Positions 43,652-52,153 of a stretch of 64,000 bases of DNA are shown here, piece by piece. The stretch's first letter is position 1. Every line of letters starts with the position of its first letter. The notes under the pieces are model-generated. The model had not been told where the DNA came from, searched no databases, and worked only from the letters and a program-made list of their open reading frames with translations. This DNA comes from Gluconacetobacter asukensis (GTDB lineage Bacteria; Pseudomonadota; Alphaproteobacteria; Acetobacterales; Acetobacteraceae). The position numbers and the translations under genes are program-made. The stretch is taken from the NCBI RefSeq assembly GCF_014174375.1, contig NZ_JABEQE010000006.1, forward strand, positions 174,015 to 238,014, written 5' to 3'.

Positions 43652-44959
43652 GTGATCAGGGAGCGGTGCGGGTTGATACAATCTGCCGGAGGAGCGTCGG
43701 GACATCGACGCGTTGTTGTTACCGGTATGGGCATTGTCAGCCCGCTCGGGCTCGGGCTCGAACATAACTGGTCGCGCCTGATCGCCGGCGAAAGCGGGAT
43801 CGGCCGCATCGCCTCGTTCGATCCATCGGACCTGCCGGCGCATGTCGCCGGCGAGGTGCCGGGGGGGCCGACCGAGGCGGGCGGCCTGACCCTGTCCGAC
43901 TGGGTCCCGGTCAAGGACCAGAAGAAGATGGATCGCTTCATCCATCTGGGCCTTGTCGCGGCGACCGAGGCGGTCGAGGATTCCGGGTGGAAGCCCGAAT
44001 CCGAGGAAGATCGGTGCCGGACCGGCGTGATGATCGGTTCGGGCATCGGTGGCCTGCAGACGATTTATGATGCGTCGATCACGGTGCATGAGGGACGGGC
44101 CCGCCGCCTGTCGCCCTTCTTCATTCCGTCGGCGCTGATCAACCTGGTCTCCGGCCATGTTTCGATCAAATACGGCTTCAAGGGCCCCAACCATTCGGTC
44201 GTGACCGCGTGCGCCACCGGTGTGCATGCGATCGGCGATGCGTCGCGTCTGATCATGCTCGGTGATGCCGACGTGATGGTCGCGGGCGGTGCCGAAGCGG
44301 CTGTCTGCCCGTTGGGAATTGCGGGCTTCAGTTCGGCGCGTGCGCTGTCCACCGCGTTCAATGACGCGCCGGAAAAGGCCTCGCGCCCCTGGGACCGTGA
44401 TCGCGACGGCTTCGTCATGGGCGAAGGTGCCGGCATCGTGGTGCTGGAAGAATACGAGCACGCGAAGGCGCGCGGCGCCAAGATCTATGGCGAGATCATC
44501 GGATATGGCATGTCCGGCGACGCCTACCACATCACCGCGCCGGCCGAAGGGCATGAGGGTGCGTATCGCGCCATGCAGTCGGCTGTGCGCAGCGCCGGTA
44601 TTGCGGTCTCCGACATCGGCTATGTGAACGCCCATGGGACGTCGACCATGGCGGACGATCTGGAATTGCAGGCGGTCGAGCGTCTGTTCGGTGACGCCGC
44701 GAGCCAGGTTGCGATGTCGTCGACCAAATCGGCCATCGGTCATCTGCTGGGTGCTGCCGGCGCCGTCGAAGCGATTTTCTCGATCCTGGCGATCCGCGAC
44801 AATGTCGCGCCGCCGACGCTGAACCTGGACAATCCGTCCACTGAAAGCGTGATCGACCGGGTGGCGCATGAAGCCCAGCGCCGCCAGATCGACATTGCCC
44901 TGTCGAACAGCTTCGGCTTCGGTGGCACCAACGCCAGCATCATTGTACGCGGCGTCTGA
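43652..44959 (+). CDS. fabF: 3-oxoacyl-ACP synthase II
   Basis: A 435-aa condensing enzyme. Catalytic Cys-His-His: TACATGVHA, NAHGTSTMADD and SAIGHLLGAAG. The glycine-rich NSFGFGGTNAS ends the fold. GTG at 43652 is used; a TTG at 43673 with AGGGAG upstream would shorten the N-terminus by seven residues, closer to the usual RRVVVTGMG start. It follows acpP by 27 bp. Confidence 0.96.
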   Translation: MIRERCGLIQSAGGASGHRRVVVTGMGIVSPLGLGLEHNWSRLIAGESGIGRIASFDPSDLPAHVAGEVPGGPTEAGGLTLSDWVPVKDQKKMDRFIHLGLVAATEAVEDSGWKPESEEDRCRTGVMIGSGIGGLQTIYDASITVHEGRARRLSPFFIPSALINLVSGHVSIKYGFKGPNHSVVTACATGVHAIGDASRLIMLGDADVMVAGGAEAAVCPLGIAGFSSARALSTAFNDAPEKASRPWDRDRDGFVMGEGAGIVVLEEYEHAKARGAKIYGEIIGYGMSGDAYHITAPAEGHEGAYRAMQSAVRSAGIAVSDIGYVNAHGTSTMADDLELQAVERLFGDAASQVAMSSTKSAIGHLLGAAGAVEAIFSILAIRDNVAPPTLNLDNPSTESVIDRVAHEAQRRQIDIALSNSFGFGGTNASIIVRGV

Positions 44960-45062
44960 CCTGCTCCCGGGCCGGTCTGGCCCGGACAGACGGATCGGGC
45001 TGCCGGCCTGATCCGCGTCCGGGGTTCTTGTCTTTGGCATCGTGACGCGGAAGAAGAGCATC

Positions 45063-46055
45063 ATGCTCAAGCGTCTTCTGATTTTCAGCCTGAGTCTGCT
45101 GCTGGTAATCTGCGCGGCAGGCGGGGGCATTGCCGCCTGGGGATGGTGGCAATATGGCGCGCCTGGACCGGCGCCCGAATCCCGCGCGGTGGTCATTCCC
45201 CGTGGCGGCCTGACCAGTACGGCGGCAACCTTGCAGCATGAAGGCGTGATCGCGCCGGGCCGTGTCGGCAGCCTGCTGTTTCGCGTGGCCGTTCATCTTA
45301 CGCGTCATGATGGTGTCCTGCATGCGGCGGAACTGGAGTTTCCGGCCCATGCTTCGCTTCGCGACGTGCTGCTCGTGCTGCGCCATGGCAAGCCGGTGGT
45401 GCATTGGCTGACGGTGGCCGAGGGCCTTTCCGCCCTTCAGGTGGCGGAACTGATCGACCGCGCGCCGGTGCTGGCTGGCCCGCCGCTTTCGCCGCCGGCC
45501 GAGGGTGCTGTCCTGCCGCAGACTTACGATTATGAATGGGGAACGCCGCGCGCTGTCCTGCTGGGGCGAATGCAGGCGGCGATGGAGGCGGCGCTGGATG
45601 CGGTCTGGCGTGATCGGGCGCCCGTGCCGGAAATTCCCGATCGGCGGACGTTGCTTGTCCTCGCCTCGATGGTGGAGCGTGAGACCGCGATTGCGGGCGA
45701 GCGCCCGTTGGTGGCCCGCGTCTTCATCAACCGGCTGCGCCTTGGCATGCGGCTGCAATCCGATCCGACCGTGGTTTATGGGATCAATCGGGGCGCCGGG
45801 CCGCTGGGCCATGCCCTGACGCGGGCCGAACTGGAAGCGCCGGGTGCCTACAACACGTACACGCTGCCGGGCCTGCCGGCCGGACCGATCTGCTCGCCCG
45901 GTCGGGCGTCACTGGATGCGGTGGCGCATCCCGCCGAGAGCGATGCGCTGTATTTTGTGGCCGATGGGAGCGGGGGGCATGCCTTCGCCAGCAGTCTGGC
46001 GGAGCATAATCGCAATGTCGGAGCCTGGCGCGCCCGCCAGGCTCCGGGCAAGTGA
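45063..46055 (+). CDS. mltG: Endolytic murein transglycosylase MltG
   Basis: A 330-aa YceG-family enzyme that cleaves nascent glycan strands near the membrane. It has one N-terminal TM helix (MLKRLLIFSLSLLLVICAAGG). A LysM-like subdomain follows (~45-120), then the catalytic domain with LASMVERETAIAGERPLVARVF (catalytic Glu), RLQSDPTVVYG and YNTYTLPGLPAGPICSPG, quoted in part. ATG 45063 has GGAAGAAG upstream; GTG 45042 is an alternative. mltG downstream of fabF is a common alphaproteobacterial order. Short GC-rich inverted repeats lie in the 103-bp gap after fabF. Confidence 0.94.
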   Translation: MLKRLLIFSLSLLLVICAAGGGIAAWGWWQYGAPGPAPESRAVVIPRGGLTSTAATLQHEGVIAPGRVGSLLFRVAVHLTRHDGVLHAAELEFPAHASLRDVLLVLRHGKPVVHWLTVAEGLSALQVAELIDRAPVLAGPPLSPPAEGAVLPQTYDYEWGTPRAVLLGRMQAAMEAALDAVWRDRAPVPEIPDRRTLLVLASMVERETAIAGERPLVARVFINRLRLGMRLQSDPTVVYGINRGAGPLGHALTRAELEAPGAYNTYTLPGLPAGPICSPGRASLDAVAHPAESDALYFVADGSGGHAFASSLAEHNRNVGAWRARQAPGK

Positions 46056-46057
46056 CT

Positions 46058-46879
46058 TCAGGGGGGTGAAAGAGGCTGGCTGCTGACGGGGCCGGATGCA
46101 GGGACATTGACCTGTGACGGCTCGCCCGCGCCGGGCTGGGCATAGGCCGGAGGCGACATGGACGGCGCGCCGGCGGTGGCCCTGGCCTGCACTTCGCTCA
46201 GCGCGGCGCGCAGGGGGTCGGCACCGGGATTGTTGACCCGCATCGAGACGACGATGTCCTCGGGGCCGACGATCTGGTTGTAATAAGCGCGATTTGCGCC
46301 GCTGTTGACCGTCAGTTTCGAACCGCCCAGCGCCGCGCCGGCAAACAGGCCCTTGGATTTCTGCAAGGCCATGATGTCGGTATTGCGCTCGCCCGCCGTG
46401 CCGCTTTCGATGCCGGACCCCATCGTCGCGAAGGACGCGGCGGCGTTGGCGCCGAACTGGAACTGGCTGTCCAGCAGCGCCTGCAGGCCGCGATCGGTCA
46501 TGACGAAGAACATCATCTGGGAATCCTGCATGCCGAGCTGGATTCCGACATTGGCCGAGCTGAGCGTGTAGAAGGCAGGATCGGACCACGATCCCCTGGC
46601 GTCGCGCGACAGCAGGGCGCAGCCGCCGCCCGCACCGCCGAAGCCGATCGACATGCGGAAGATGGACGGGCAGACCATCACCGCGCGGGCCTGGGTCATG
46701 TAGCGGGTGATCTTGCTGTTCGGGCCGGCGCCGTTGAACATCTCGCGCACCGTCAGGGTGGCGCGGTCAACCAGGGCCTGCTGCCGTTCGCCCGCAGCCA
46801 GGGCCGGCGCCGCCGGCAGTGCCAGCGCAATGGCCGCCAGGGCCAGGGTTGTGCGGGAAAGACCGTCTCGCAAGGGCAT
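46058..46879 (-). CDS. Exported SYLF-domain (Ysc84-like) lipid-binding protein
   Basis: A 273-aa protein with signal peptide (SRTTLALAAIALALPAAPALA) and a SYLF/Ysc84 domain (~45-225). Typical segments are QARAVMVCPSIFRMSIGFGG, GGGCALLSRD, SANVGIQLGMQDSQMMFFV, KGLFAGAALGGSKL and RAYYNQIVG. SYLF domains bind phosphoinositides in eukaryotes; the bacterial ligand is uncertain. The C-terminal ~45 residues are Pro/Ser/Ala-rich and disordered. It is convergent with mltG, with 2 bp between the ends. Confidence 0.9.
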   Translation of the reverse strand: MPLRDGLSRTTLALAAIALALPAAPALAAGERQQALVDRATLTVREMFNGAGPNSKITRYMTQARAVMVCPSIFRMSIGFGGAGGGCALLSRDARGSWSDPAFYTLSSANVGIQLGMQDSQMMFFVMTDRGLQALLDSQFQFGANAAASFATMGSGIESGTAGERNTDIMALQKSKGLFAGAALGGSKLTVNSGANRAYYNQIVGPEDIVVSMRVNNPGADPLRAALSEVQARATAGAPSMSPPAYAQPGAGEPSQVNVPASGPVSSQPLSPP

Positions 46880-46972
46880 GCTCCGTATGTTCGGCTGGGC
46901 GTGCGGTGGGCCACCGACCCACGCCCACTTCTGCCGGATTTTTATGGCGTAACCATGGCTGGCGGCAGTCGA

Positions 46973-47764
46973 TCAGTCCAGCGGTACTGCAAGCGCCGCG
47001 GCCAGATCGTCGGCGATTCCGGGTGCCGTCGCAAGCAGGGTGATGCCGCCGTCCAGCCCGCCATCCCGCAGGAAGGGGGAGAAGCGGGCCCCGGCTTCCT
47101 CCAGCATGACCAGCGCCGCCGCGACGTCCCACAGATTGATGACCATTTCCAGATAGCCGTCCTGTCGGCCACACGCGACATCGGCCAGGGCCAGCGCGCC
47201 GGAGCCGCCGGAGCGGGGCATGGCGCCCAGTTCCAGGATCGCGGCCATCTTGGCCGCATAGACGCCGTCCGGGACCTTGTTGCTCCATCCCATCTCGACC
47301 ATCGCGGACCTTGTATCCGTCACCGGCGAGGCCTGGATCGGCCGGCCGTTGAGGAAGGCGCCGTGGCCCCGCACGGCGGTATAGATCTCGTTCAGGGCCG
47401 GGGCATGGATGATGCCGGCGACCGGCTGGTCGCCATCCATCAGGCCCAGCGAGACGCACCAGCGCGGACGGCCGCGCGCGTAGTTGGATGTGCCGTCGAT
47501 GGGGTCGACCACCCAGCGTAACTGGCCGGTACGGGTGCGTCCTTCTTCCTCGCCCTGGAAGCCGTCCTCGGGGAACAGGGCGCCGATCCGTTCGGAAATC
47601 AGGGCCTCGACCGCGCCATCGGCTTCGGTCAGCCAGTCCTGGGCGCTCTTCTGCTTGCCCGAGGGGCCGCCCGGCGGCGGGCGCATCGCCATGGCCAGAT
47701 CGGCCGCGTCGCGGACGATGGAGCGCGCGGCCTCGAACCGGCACAGGATGGCGGCATCGGACAT
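46973..47764 (-). CDS. Inositol monophosphatase family protein
   Basis: A 263-aa Li+-sensitive-fold phosphatase. WVVDPIDGTSNYARG is the DPIDGT metal signature, GEEEGR the first metal Glu region, and INLWDVAAALVMLEEAGA the C-terminal signature. Family members hydrolyse inositol phosphate, histidinol phosphate or PAP. The extended N-terminus with PPPGGPSGKQKSAQDW fits histidinol-phosphatase/IMPase-like proteins. The neighbourhood favours an inositol or sugar phosphate linked to sphingolipid head groups, but histidinol phosphate cannot be excluded. Confidence 0.88.
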   Translation of the reverse strand: MSDAAILCRFEAARSIVRDAADLAMAMRPPPGGPSGKQKSAQDWLTEADGAVEALISERIGALFPEDGFQGEEEGRTRTGQLRWVVDPIDGTSNYARGRPRWCVSLGLMDGDQPVAGIIHAPALNEIYTAVRGHGAFLNGRPIQASPVTDTRSAMVEMGWSNKVPDGVYAAKMAAILELGAMPRSGGSGALALADVACGRQDGYLEMVINLWDVAAALVMLEEAGARFSPFLRDGGLDGGITLLATAPGIADDLAAALAVPLD

Positions 47765-47805
47765 CGGGAAACCTTTCAGGGGTGGTTGGATGGGGCGGAG
47801 CGCGA

Positions 47806-48303
47806 TCATTCGGCCCGCAGCGCCGTCCGCAGGGCCGTGGTGATGGCGGGGTCGTCCAGACGGGCCAGCCGTGCGGCCGCCTGGGTGGCGAACAGCCATG
47901 TCAGCTTCCGTCGCCGTGCGGAGGGCAGGGCAGTCGTGGCCGGTGGCCGCAGGATGGCGGCTTCGGCGATCACGTTCAGGCCGTCGGGGATGGTATCGGT
48001 GTCGGCGACCATGATCCCGGTCGCCTCGGGCAGCAGGGAGATGGGGAAAGTGCGATCGACGGCGAAGAAAAGCTGGTCGCACCAATCGCGGTAGCTGGCC
48101 CATTTCCTGTCGGTCAGGAAGTCGCGGGGGCCGGATTTGATTTCGATGCAGACGAATCCGTTATCGGGCCGCAGGGCCATGACATCCGCCCGGCGTCCAT
48201 CCGGCAGGACCAGTTCGTTCAGTGCCGCCCAGCCCATCTGGCCGCAGAGATGATTGACCGCGCGGCGGATGGCGATCTGGTTCTGGACGGGGTCGATGGG
48301 CAT
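47806..48303 (-). CDS. MmcB family DNA repair-related protein
   Basis: A 165-aa protein of the MmcB (YraN/PD-(D/E)XK-like) family. The nuclease-like core is ALRPDNGFVCIEIKSGPRDF (D...E-x-K: VCIEIK). DRKWASYRDWCDQLFFAVD follows, then ATGIMVADTD. In Caulobacter MmcB is a damage-inducible repair factor. ATG 48303 or 48315 could start it; neither has a clear ribosome binding site. It is upstream of the phosphatase gene on the same strand and divergent from the gene at 48424. Confidence 0.82.
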   Translation of the reverse strand: MPIDPVQNQIAIRRAVNHLCGQMGWAALNELVLPDGRRADVMALRPDNGFVCIEIKSGPRDFLTDRKWASYRDWCDQLFFAVDRTFPISLLPEATGIMVADTDTIPDGLNVIAEAAILRPPATTALPSARRRKLTWLFATQAAARLARLDDPAITTALRTALRAE

Positions 48304-48423
48304 CCTGCGCACCATGCCACGGGTAGGTCGGCGCGTCACGGTCGCCGAGGTTTGCGAATGCGGCCTGATGGGATAGACCGCTCGGCGGCCGTCATGGGGT
48401 GGCCTTGCAGCATGGGGAGCGGC

Positions 48424-49335
48424 ATGGGCATCCTGCGCACCGATATCTGGCGGACGGGCATTCTGCCCTGCGCGTTGCCCGAAATCCTGGCGCGTGGCGG
48501 CGTTGACGGGTTGCCGGTGACCTGGCTGCCGGACCCCGGCCCGTTCCGTTTTCTGGCCGATCCGTTCGGGTTGTGGCGGGATGATAGGCTGTATCTGTTT
48601 GCCGAGGCCTATGACTATCGCGACCGGATCGGGCGGATCGACGTCTTCGTCTTCGATCGGTCCATGAATCTTCTGGATGCACGGTCGGCGCTGTCCGAGC
48701 CGTGGCATCTGTCCTATCCGGTGGTGGTCGCGGAGGGGGATGAGATCTATCTGCTGCCCGAAGCCTATCGGTCCGGTCGGCTGACATTGTATCGCGCCGT
48801 CTCCTTTCCCGATCGATGGGAGAAGGTCCCCGATTTCGCCTTTCCCGAAGCGGCGATCGATGCCTCGCCGGTGCGGATCGATGGCAGGTGGTGGATGTTC
48901 TACAGCCCCTCCAGCGGGTCGGCGGAAGACAAGCAGAGCCTGCTGCATGTCGCCTGGGCCGATACGCTGCGCGGCCCGTGGCATCTGCATCCCGGCAATC
49001 CGGTGCGGCGGGATCGTCGGAGTGCGCGGCCGGGGGGCACGCCGATCCTGGTCGATGGGCGGGTGGTGCTGCCGACCCAGGATTGCACGGGCACGTATGG
49101 CGGGGCGATCGTGCCCCTGACGATCACCGAACTGGGGCCGCAGCACTTTGCCGCCCGGGCCGGCGCACCCATCGTCGCGGCGGCGGATTGGAAGCCCTAT
49201 ACCGATGGGCTGCATACCTTGTCTGCAGCCGGGGATGTGACGCTGGTGGATGCGAAGCGTATCAGCCGCTCGCCGCGCCGGATCGCGATCGAACTGGCTC
49301 GTCTGAGCCGGCGGAGGATCGGCAAGGGCCGATAG
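48424..49335 (+). CDS. Glucosamine inositolphosphorylceramide transferase-like protein
   Basis: A 303-aa cytosolic protein resembling the N-terminal five-bladed beta-propeller-like domain of glucosamine inositolphosphorylceramide transferases and bacterial homologues. It has repeated strand motifs FLADPFGLWRDDRLYLFAEAY, YPVVVAEGDEIYLLPEAY, IDASPVRIDGRWWMFYSPSSG and GTPILVDGRVVLPTQDC, each with the Asp/Trp/Phe pattern. Catalysis is not known. An upstream in-frame ATG (48412) is possible. Neighbours include a glycosyltransferase, an inositol phosphatase-family gene and sphingolipid genes, which supports a glycolipid role. Confidence 0.7.
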   Translation: MGILRTDIWRTGILPCALPEILARGGVDGLPVTWLPDPGPFRFLADPFGLWRDDRLYLFAEAYDYRDRIGRIDVFVFDRSMNLLDARSALSEPWHLSYPVVVAEGDEIYLLPEAYRSGRLTLYRAVSFPDRWEKVPDFAFPEAAIDASPVRIDGRWWMFYSPSSGSAEDKQSLLHVAWADTLRGPWHLHPGNPVRRDRRSARPGGTPILVDGRVVLPTQDCTGTYGGAIVPLTITELGPQHFAARAGAPIVAAADWKPYTDGLHTLSAAGDVTLVDAKRISRSPRRIAIELARLSRRRIGKGR

Positions 49336-49340
49336 GAGCC

Positions 49341-50426
49341 TCAGTCGCGCCGAGGAGCCGTGATTCGTGCCAGGATTGCCTCGCCGGCGGCGTCGAACCG
49401 TTCGGGGGCGAACAGGTCCAGCACGTGGGTTCGTGCGGCCTGGCCCATGGTGGCCATGGCGTGGGGCTGGCGCAGCATCCTTGCCAGGGCCTCGGCCAGG
49501 GCGGTGGGATCGGCGGGGGGAACCAGCAGTCCGGACACGCCGTCCTGCACGGTGTAGCGGATCTCGCCGACCGCGGAGGCGATGGGGGCCAGGCCCGCCT
49601 GCATGGCCTGATGCACGCCGATGCACAGCCCTTCATGCAATGAGGGCTGGACGTAGCCGTGCTGGCTGGACAGGAAGTCGGCCACCGCGCTGGTGAATCC
49701 TGCCAGGCGTAGCGTGGTCAGGCCGTGTTCCCGGATCAGACTTTCGAGTTGGGGGCGTGCGTCGCCTTCACCGGCGATGGTGACCTGAAAAGGTGGCAGG
49801 GACAGGTCGTTCTTCAGCAGCGCCAGGGCGTGACACAGTACGTCATAGCCCTTGACCGGATGCAGCCGACCCAGCGAGCCGATCCGTACGATTTCGCCGG
49901 CTTGCCAGGCGCGGGCGGGCGGGCAGGTGGGATCGGCGCGGAAGATTGGCCACAATGCGGCGCGGTTTGCCGGAATCCGCAGCCGGTGGCGCATGAAATC
50001 CAGCACGCAGCTGGAATCGGCGACCCAGATCCGGCTCAGTCCCCGCAGGCTGCGCAGCAAGCGGGTGTTGGCGGGACTTAGGCCGGCGGAGTGCTGCCAA
50101 CTGACGACGGGGAGGCGGCGCTTCAGCCCCACCATCTGTCCCATCACGGTGGCCCGGGTCAGGGACGTCCAGATCAGGTCGGGGTGCCAGTCTCCGATCT
50201 GGCGGTCCAGCCAGCGCAGGGCTGCCAGGTGGTCGCGTCGTCCTTCGGGACAGATTTCGACCGGGAGGCCGGCTGCCTGCATCGCCGCCAGGGCGCGGCC
50301 GTCGCGGCGGAGCAGCGCGAAGATGGCCACCTCGTGCCCGGCGCGGCGCAGGACGCCGGTGATGTCGGGCACTGGGAAGGCAGCGCCGCCGCCCTCCAGT
50401 GAGTTGATGATGTAGGCGATGCGCAT
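49341..50426 (-). CDS. GT4-type glycosyltransferase
   Basis: A 361-aa GT-B glycosyltransferase of family 4. MRIAYIINSLEGGGA is the acceptor-domain start. VRIGSLGRLHPVKGYDVL is the donor-domain signature. FLSSQHGYVQPSLHEGLCIGVHQAM has the EGLxxxxxEAM-like nucleotide-sugar motif in variant form (H/Q where E is usual). No signal or TM segment, so it acts at the cytoplasmic face on a lipid-linked acceptor. It lies convergent with the ceramide-transferase-like gene, 5 bp apart. Confidence 0.88.
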   Translation of the reverse strand: MRIAYIINSLEGGGAAFPVPDITGVLRRAGHEVAIFALLRRDGRALAAMQAAGLPVEICPEGRRDHLAALRWLDRQIGDWHPDLIWTSLTRATVMGQMVGLKRRLPVVSWQHSAGLSPANTRLLRSLRGLSRIWVADSSCVLDFMRHRLRIPANRAALWPIFRADPTCPPARAWQAGEIVRIGSLGRLHPVKGYDVLCHALALLKNDLSLPPFQVTIAGEGDARPQLESLIREHGLTTLRLAGFTSAVADFLSSQHGYVQPSLHEGLCIGVHQAMQAGLAPIASAVGEIRYTVQDGVSGLLVPPADPTALAEALARMLRQPHAMATMGQAARTHVLDLFAPERFDAAGEAILARITAPRRD

Positions 50427-50454
50427 GGAGTTATGCGAACCGTGCGGTCTCTTT

Positions 50455-50572
50455 CTTCTTTTTCTGAAGAAAAAGAAGCAAAAAGACTTTTATTCGTTTG
50501 GTTTGTGACGATGCCCGCAGGATTTCCCTTAAGGAATCAAAAGTTTTTTGGTTCTTTTTTTCAAAAAAGAAC
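50455..50572. repeat. AT-rich intergenic element with two perfect A/T hairpins
   Basis: Hairpin 1: CTTCTTTTTCT / AGAAAAAGAAG (50455-50465 and 50468-50478), 11 bp. Hairpin 2: GTTCTTTTTT / AAAAAAGAAC (50551-50560 and 50563-50572), 10 bp. Between them is AT-rich sequence (50479-50550). It is very different in composition from its surroundings. It separates two minus-strand genes and may terminate transcription of the gene at 50586. Confidence 0.65.
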
Positions 50573-50585
50573 AGAGAGGCGCCCT

Positions 50586-51374
50586 TCATTCGGGGGATTT
50601 CCGGAGCAGGGATTCCACTAGGAGCAGGTCGGCGGGTTTGTCGACATCTACGGCGGCACGGCCGTCGGGCAGGGCGATAAGTTTGACCGAGGCCTGGCTC
50701 AGGCTGCCGACCCTTGCGCACAGGGCCGCGCGGGTCAGGCCGCCAGTCACGTAGCGCAGCAGGGTGCCGATCCCCAGCAGGTGCGCCATGCGCAGCGGCC
50801 GTTTGCGTTCCTGCTCGATCCGCTGCCACAGCTGCACCACGCCGATCGACGCCGGCGTGCGGAATAGGAACAGGTTGCAGCCGGAAAAGGCGCCATCGGC
50901 CAGACGGATCATCGTACGTTTCGTGCCTGGGACGTCGCGCGCGATATCGGCCTCCATGGCGACGGCGGCAGCCATGTCGCACTGTGCGTCGACGGAGTCG
51001 AGGAAGGCGTCGATCCATTCCGGGCGCAACAGCGCATGGTCGGCGGTGGTGACCAGCAGCGGGGTGCCGAGCGTGCGCAGGGCCTCCATCACGCTGGCGC
51101 TGGGGCCGGCGGCGGGCGGCAGGAAATCCACCGCATGCTCCAGCATGAGGCCCGCCAGAATGCCGGGGGTTTCGATACTGATGACGATGCGGCCGACGCG
51201 GGGGCTGGCGGCGAGCGCGTCGAGCACCCGCGCGATCATCGGCCGGCCGGCCACGGGCAAGATCGCCTTGTGCGACACGTTGGCGGCGCTGGCCATCGGA
51301 TCCTCGGCGCCGGCGCGGGTGCCGGCGAGGACCAGGACGGTCAGGGGGGCGACCGGCGGGGTATCGGACGTCAC
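50586..51374 (-). CDS. MobA-like nucleotidyltransferase
   Basis: A 262-aa NTP-transferase fold protein. VLVLAGTRAGAEDP then SHKAILPVAGRPMIARVLDAL is the nucleotide-binding start with the G-x-R and the K/P-x-G region. PLLVTTADHALLRPEWID has the DxD-like acidic site (ADHALL). The C-terminal third is helical. It probably makes a CDP- or NDP-activated head group or sugar from the phosphate. The start overlaps the fatty-acid-hydroxylase stop by 4 bp. The product could feed the adjacent glycosyltransferases or lipid head-group enzymes (inference). Confidence 0.78.
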   Translation of the reverse strand: MTSDTPPVAPLTVLVLAGTRAGAEDPMASAANVSHKAILPVAGRPMIARVLDALAASPRVGRIVISIETPGILAGLMLEHAVDFLPPAAGPSASVMEALRTLGTPLLVTTADHALLRPEWIDAFLDSVDAQCDMAAAVAMEADIARDVPGTKRTMIRLADGAFSGCNLFLFRTPASIGVVQLWQRIEQERKRPLRMAHLLGIGTLLRYVTGGLTRAALCARVGSLSQASVKLIALPDGRAAVDVDKPADLLLVESLLRKSPE

Positions 51375-52153
51375 GCTGCGTTCCGCTGCGGTGTCGCCCC
51401 GTCCGGCCGGTCGCGCGGTGGCGCGCCGGTCTGTTCCATCACCCAGGGATAGCGGCCGGCTTCTTCCAGATCGTAGCCCAGGTTGAAGACATGCGCGCTG
51501 CGCGGCCGGGCGCGGGCATCTACGTAATAGGTGCCGAAGACGCGGTCGACGACGAAGCTGGTGATGCCGTAATTGCCGTCCTCGTCATGGAAGTGATGCA
51601 GGACATGGCGCTGCTTCATCTTCTGAATCCAGCGCATCCGCGGCTTGTAGTTCAGGTGCTGGATGCAATGGAAGAATTCATAGATGCAGGTGATGACCAG
51701 CCCGGTGCCCATTGCCGCCGCGGCGCCGCCGACATGGCCGATCAGGTAGCCGATCGGCAGGGTGATGATGGCGATGGTGGGGATGGTATTCAGCGGTGAG
51801 CCGAACAGCACATCCAGCAGATGCGGGTCCTGATGATGGTCGAAATGGATGCGCTTCCACAGCGTGGCCGTCCATTTCATCCGATAGAGGAAGCGGCCGT
51901 GCAGGATGAAGCGGTGGATCATGTACCACGCCAGCGGGTAGACCGCGACGACGGCACCGGCGGCGACCAGGGTCGGCCCGATGCCGGGGAACTGCCGCGC
52001 CAGGACCACGAAGCTGATCACGGCCAGAACGATATAAAGCAGGATCGTCGGATAAGTGAGGTAGGCGATCCACAACTGGCGGAGATTCATTTTCCCCAGG
52101 TCGAAGCTTCGGCCGGTGCGAAGATTCGTGTTGTGTAAGGTCGTGCCGATCAT
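51371..52153 (-). CDS. Sterol desaturase/fatty acid hydroxylase family protein
   Basis: A 260-aa integral membrane di-iron enzyme. Four helices are interrupted by the eight-histidine motifs: HRFILH, HFDHHQDPH, HCIQH and HVLHHFHDEDG. Family members hydroxylate sterol, carotenoid or the N-linked fatty acid of ceramide. Acetic acid bacteria make 2-hydroxy-acyl sphingolipids, and a serine palmitoyltransferase gene lies 5 kb away. A ceramide fatty acid hydroxylase is therefore the most likely role, but hopanoid or ornithine-lipid hydroxylation is possible. It overlaps lptG and the nucleotidyltransferase by 4 bp each. Confidence 0.83.
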   Translation of the reverse strand: MIGTTLHNTNLRTGRSFDLGKMNLRQLWIAYLTYPTILLYIVLAVISFVVLARQFPGIGPTLVAAGAVVAVYPLAWYMIHRFILHGRFLYRMKWTATLWKRIHFDHHQDPHLLDVLFGSPLNTIPTIAIITLPIGYLIGHVGGAAAAMGTGLVITCIYEFFHCIQHLNYKPRMRWIQKMKQRHVLHHFHDEDGNYGITSFVVDRVFGTYYVDARARPRSAHVFNLGYDLEEAGRYPWVMEQTGAPPRDRPDGATPQRNAA

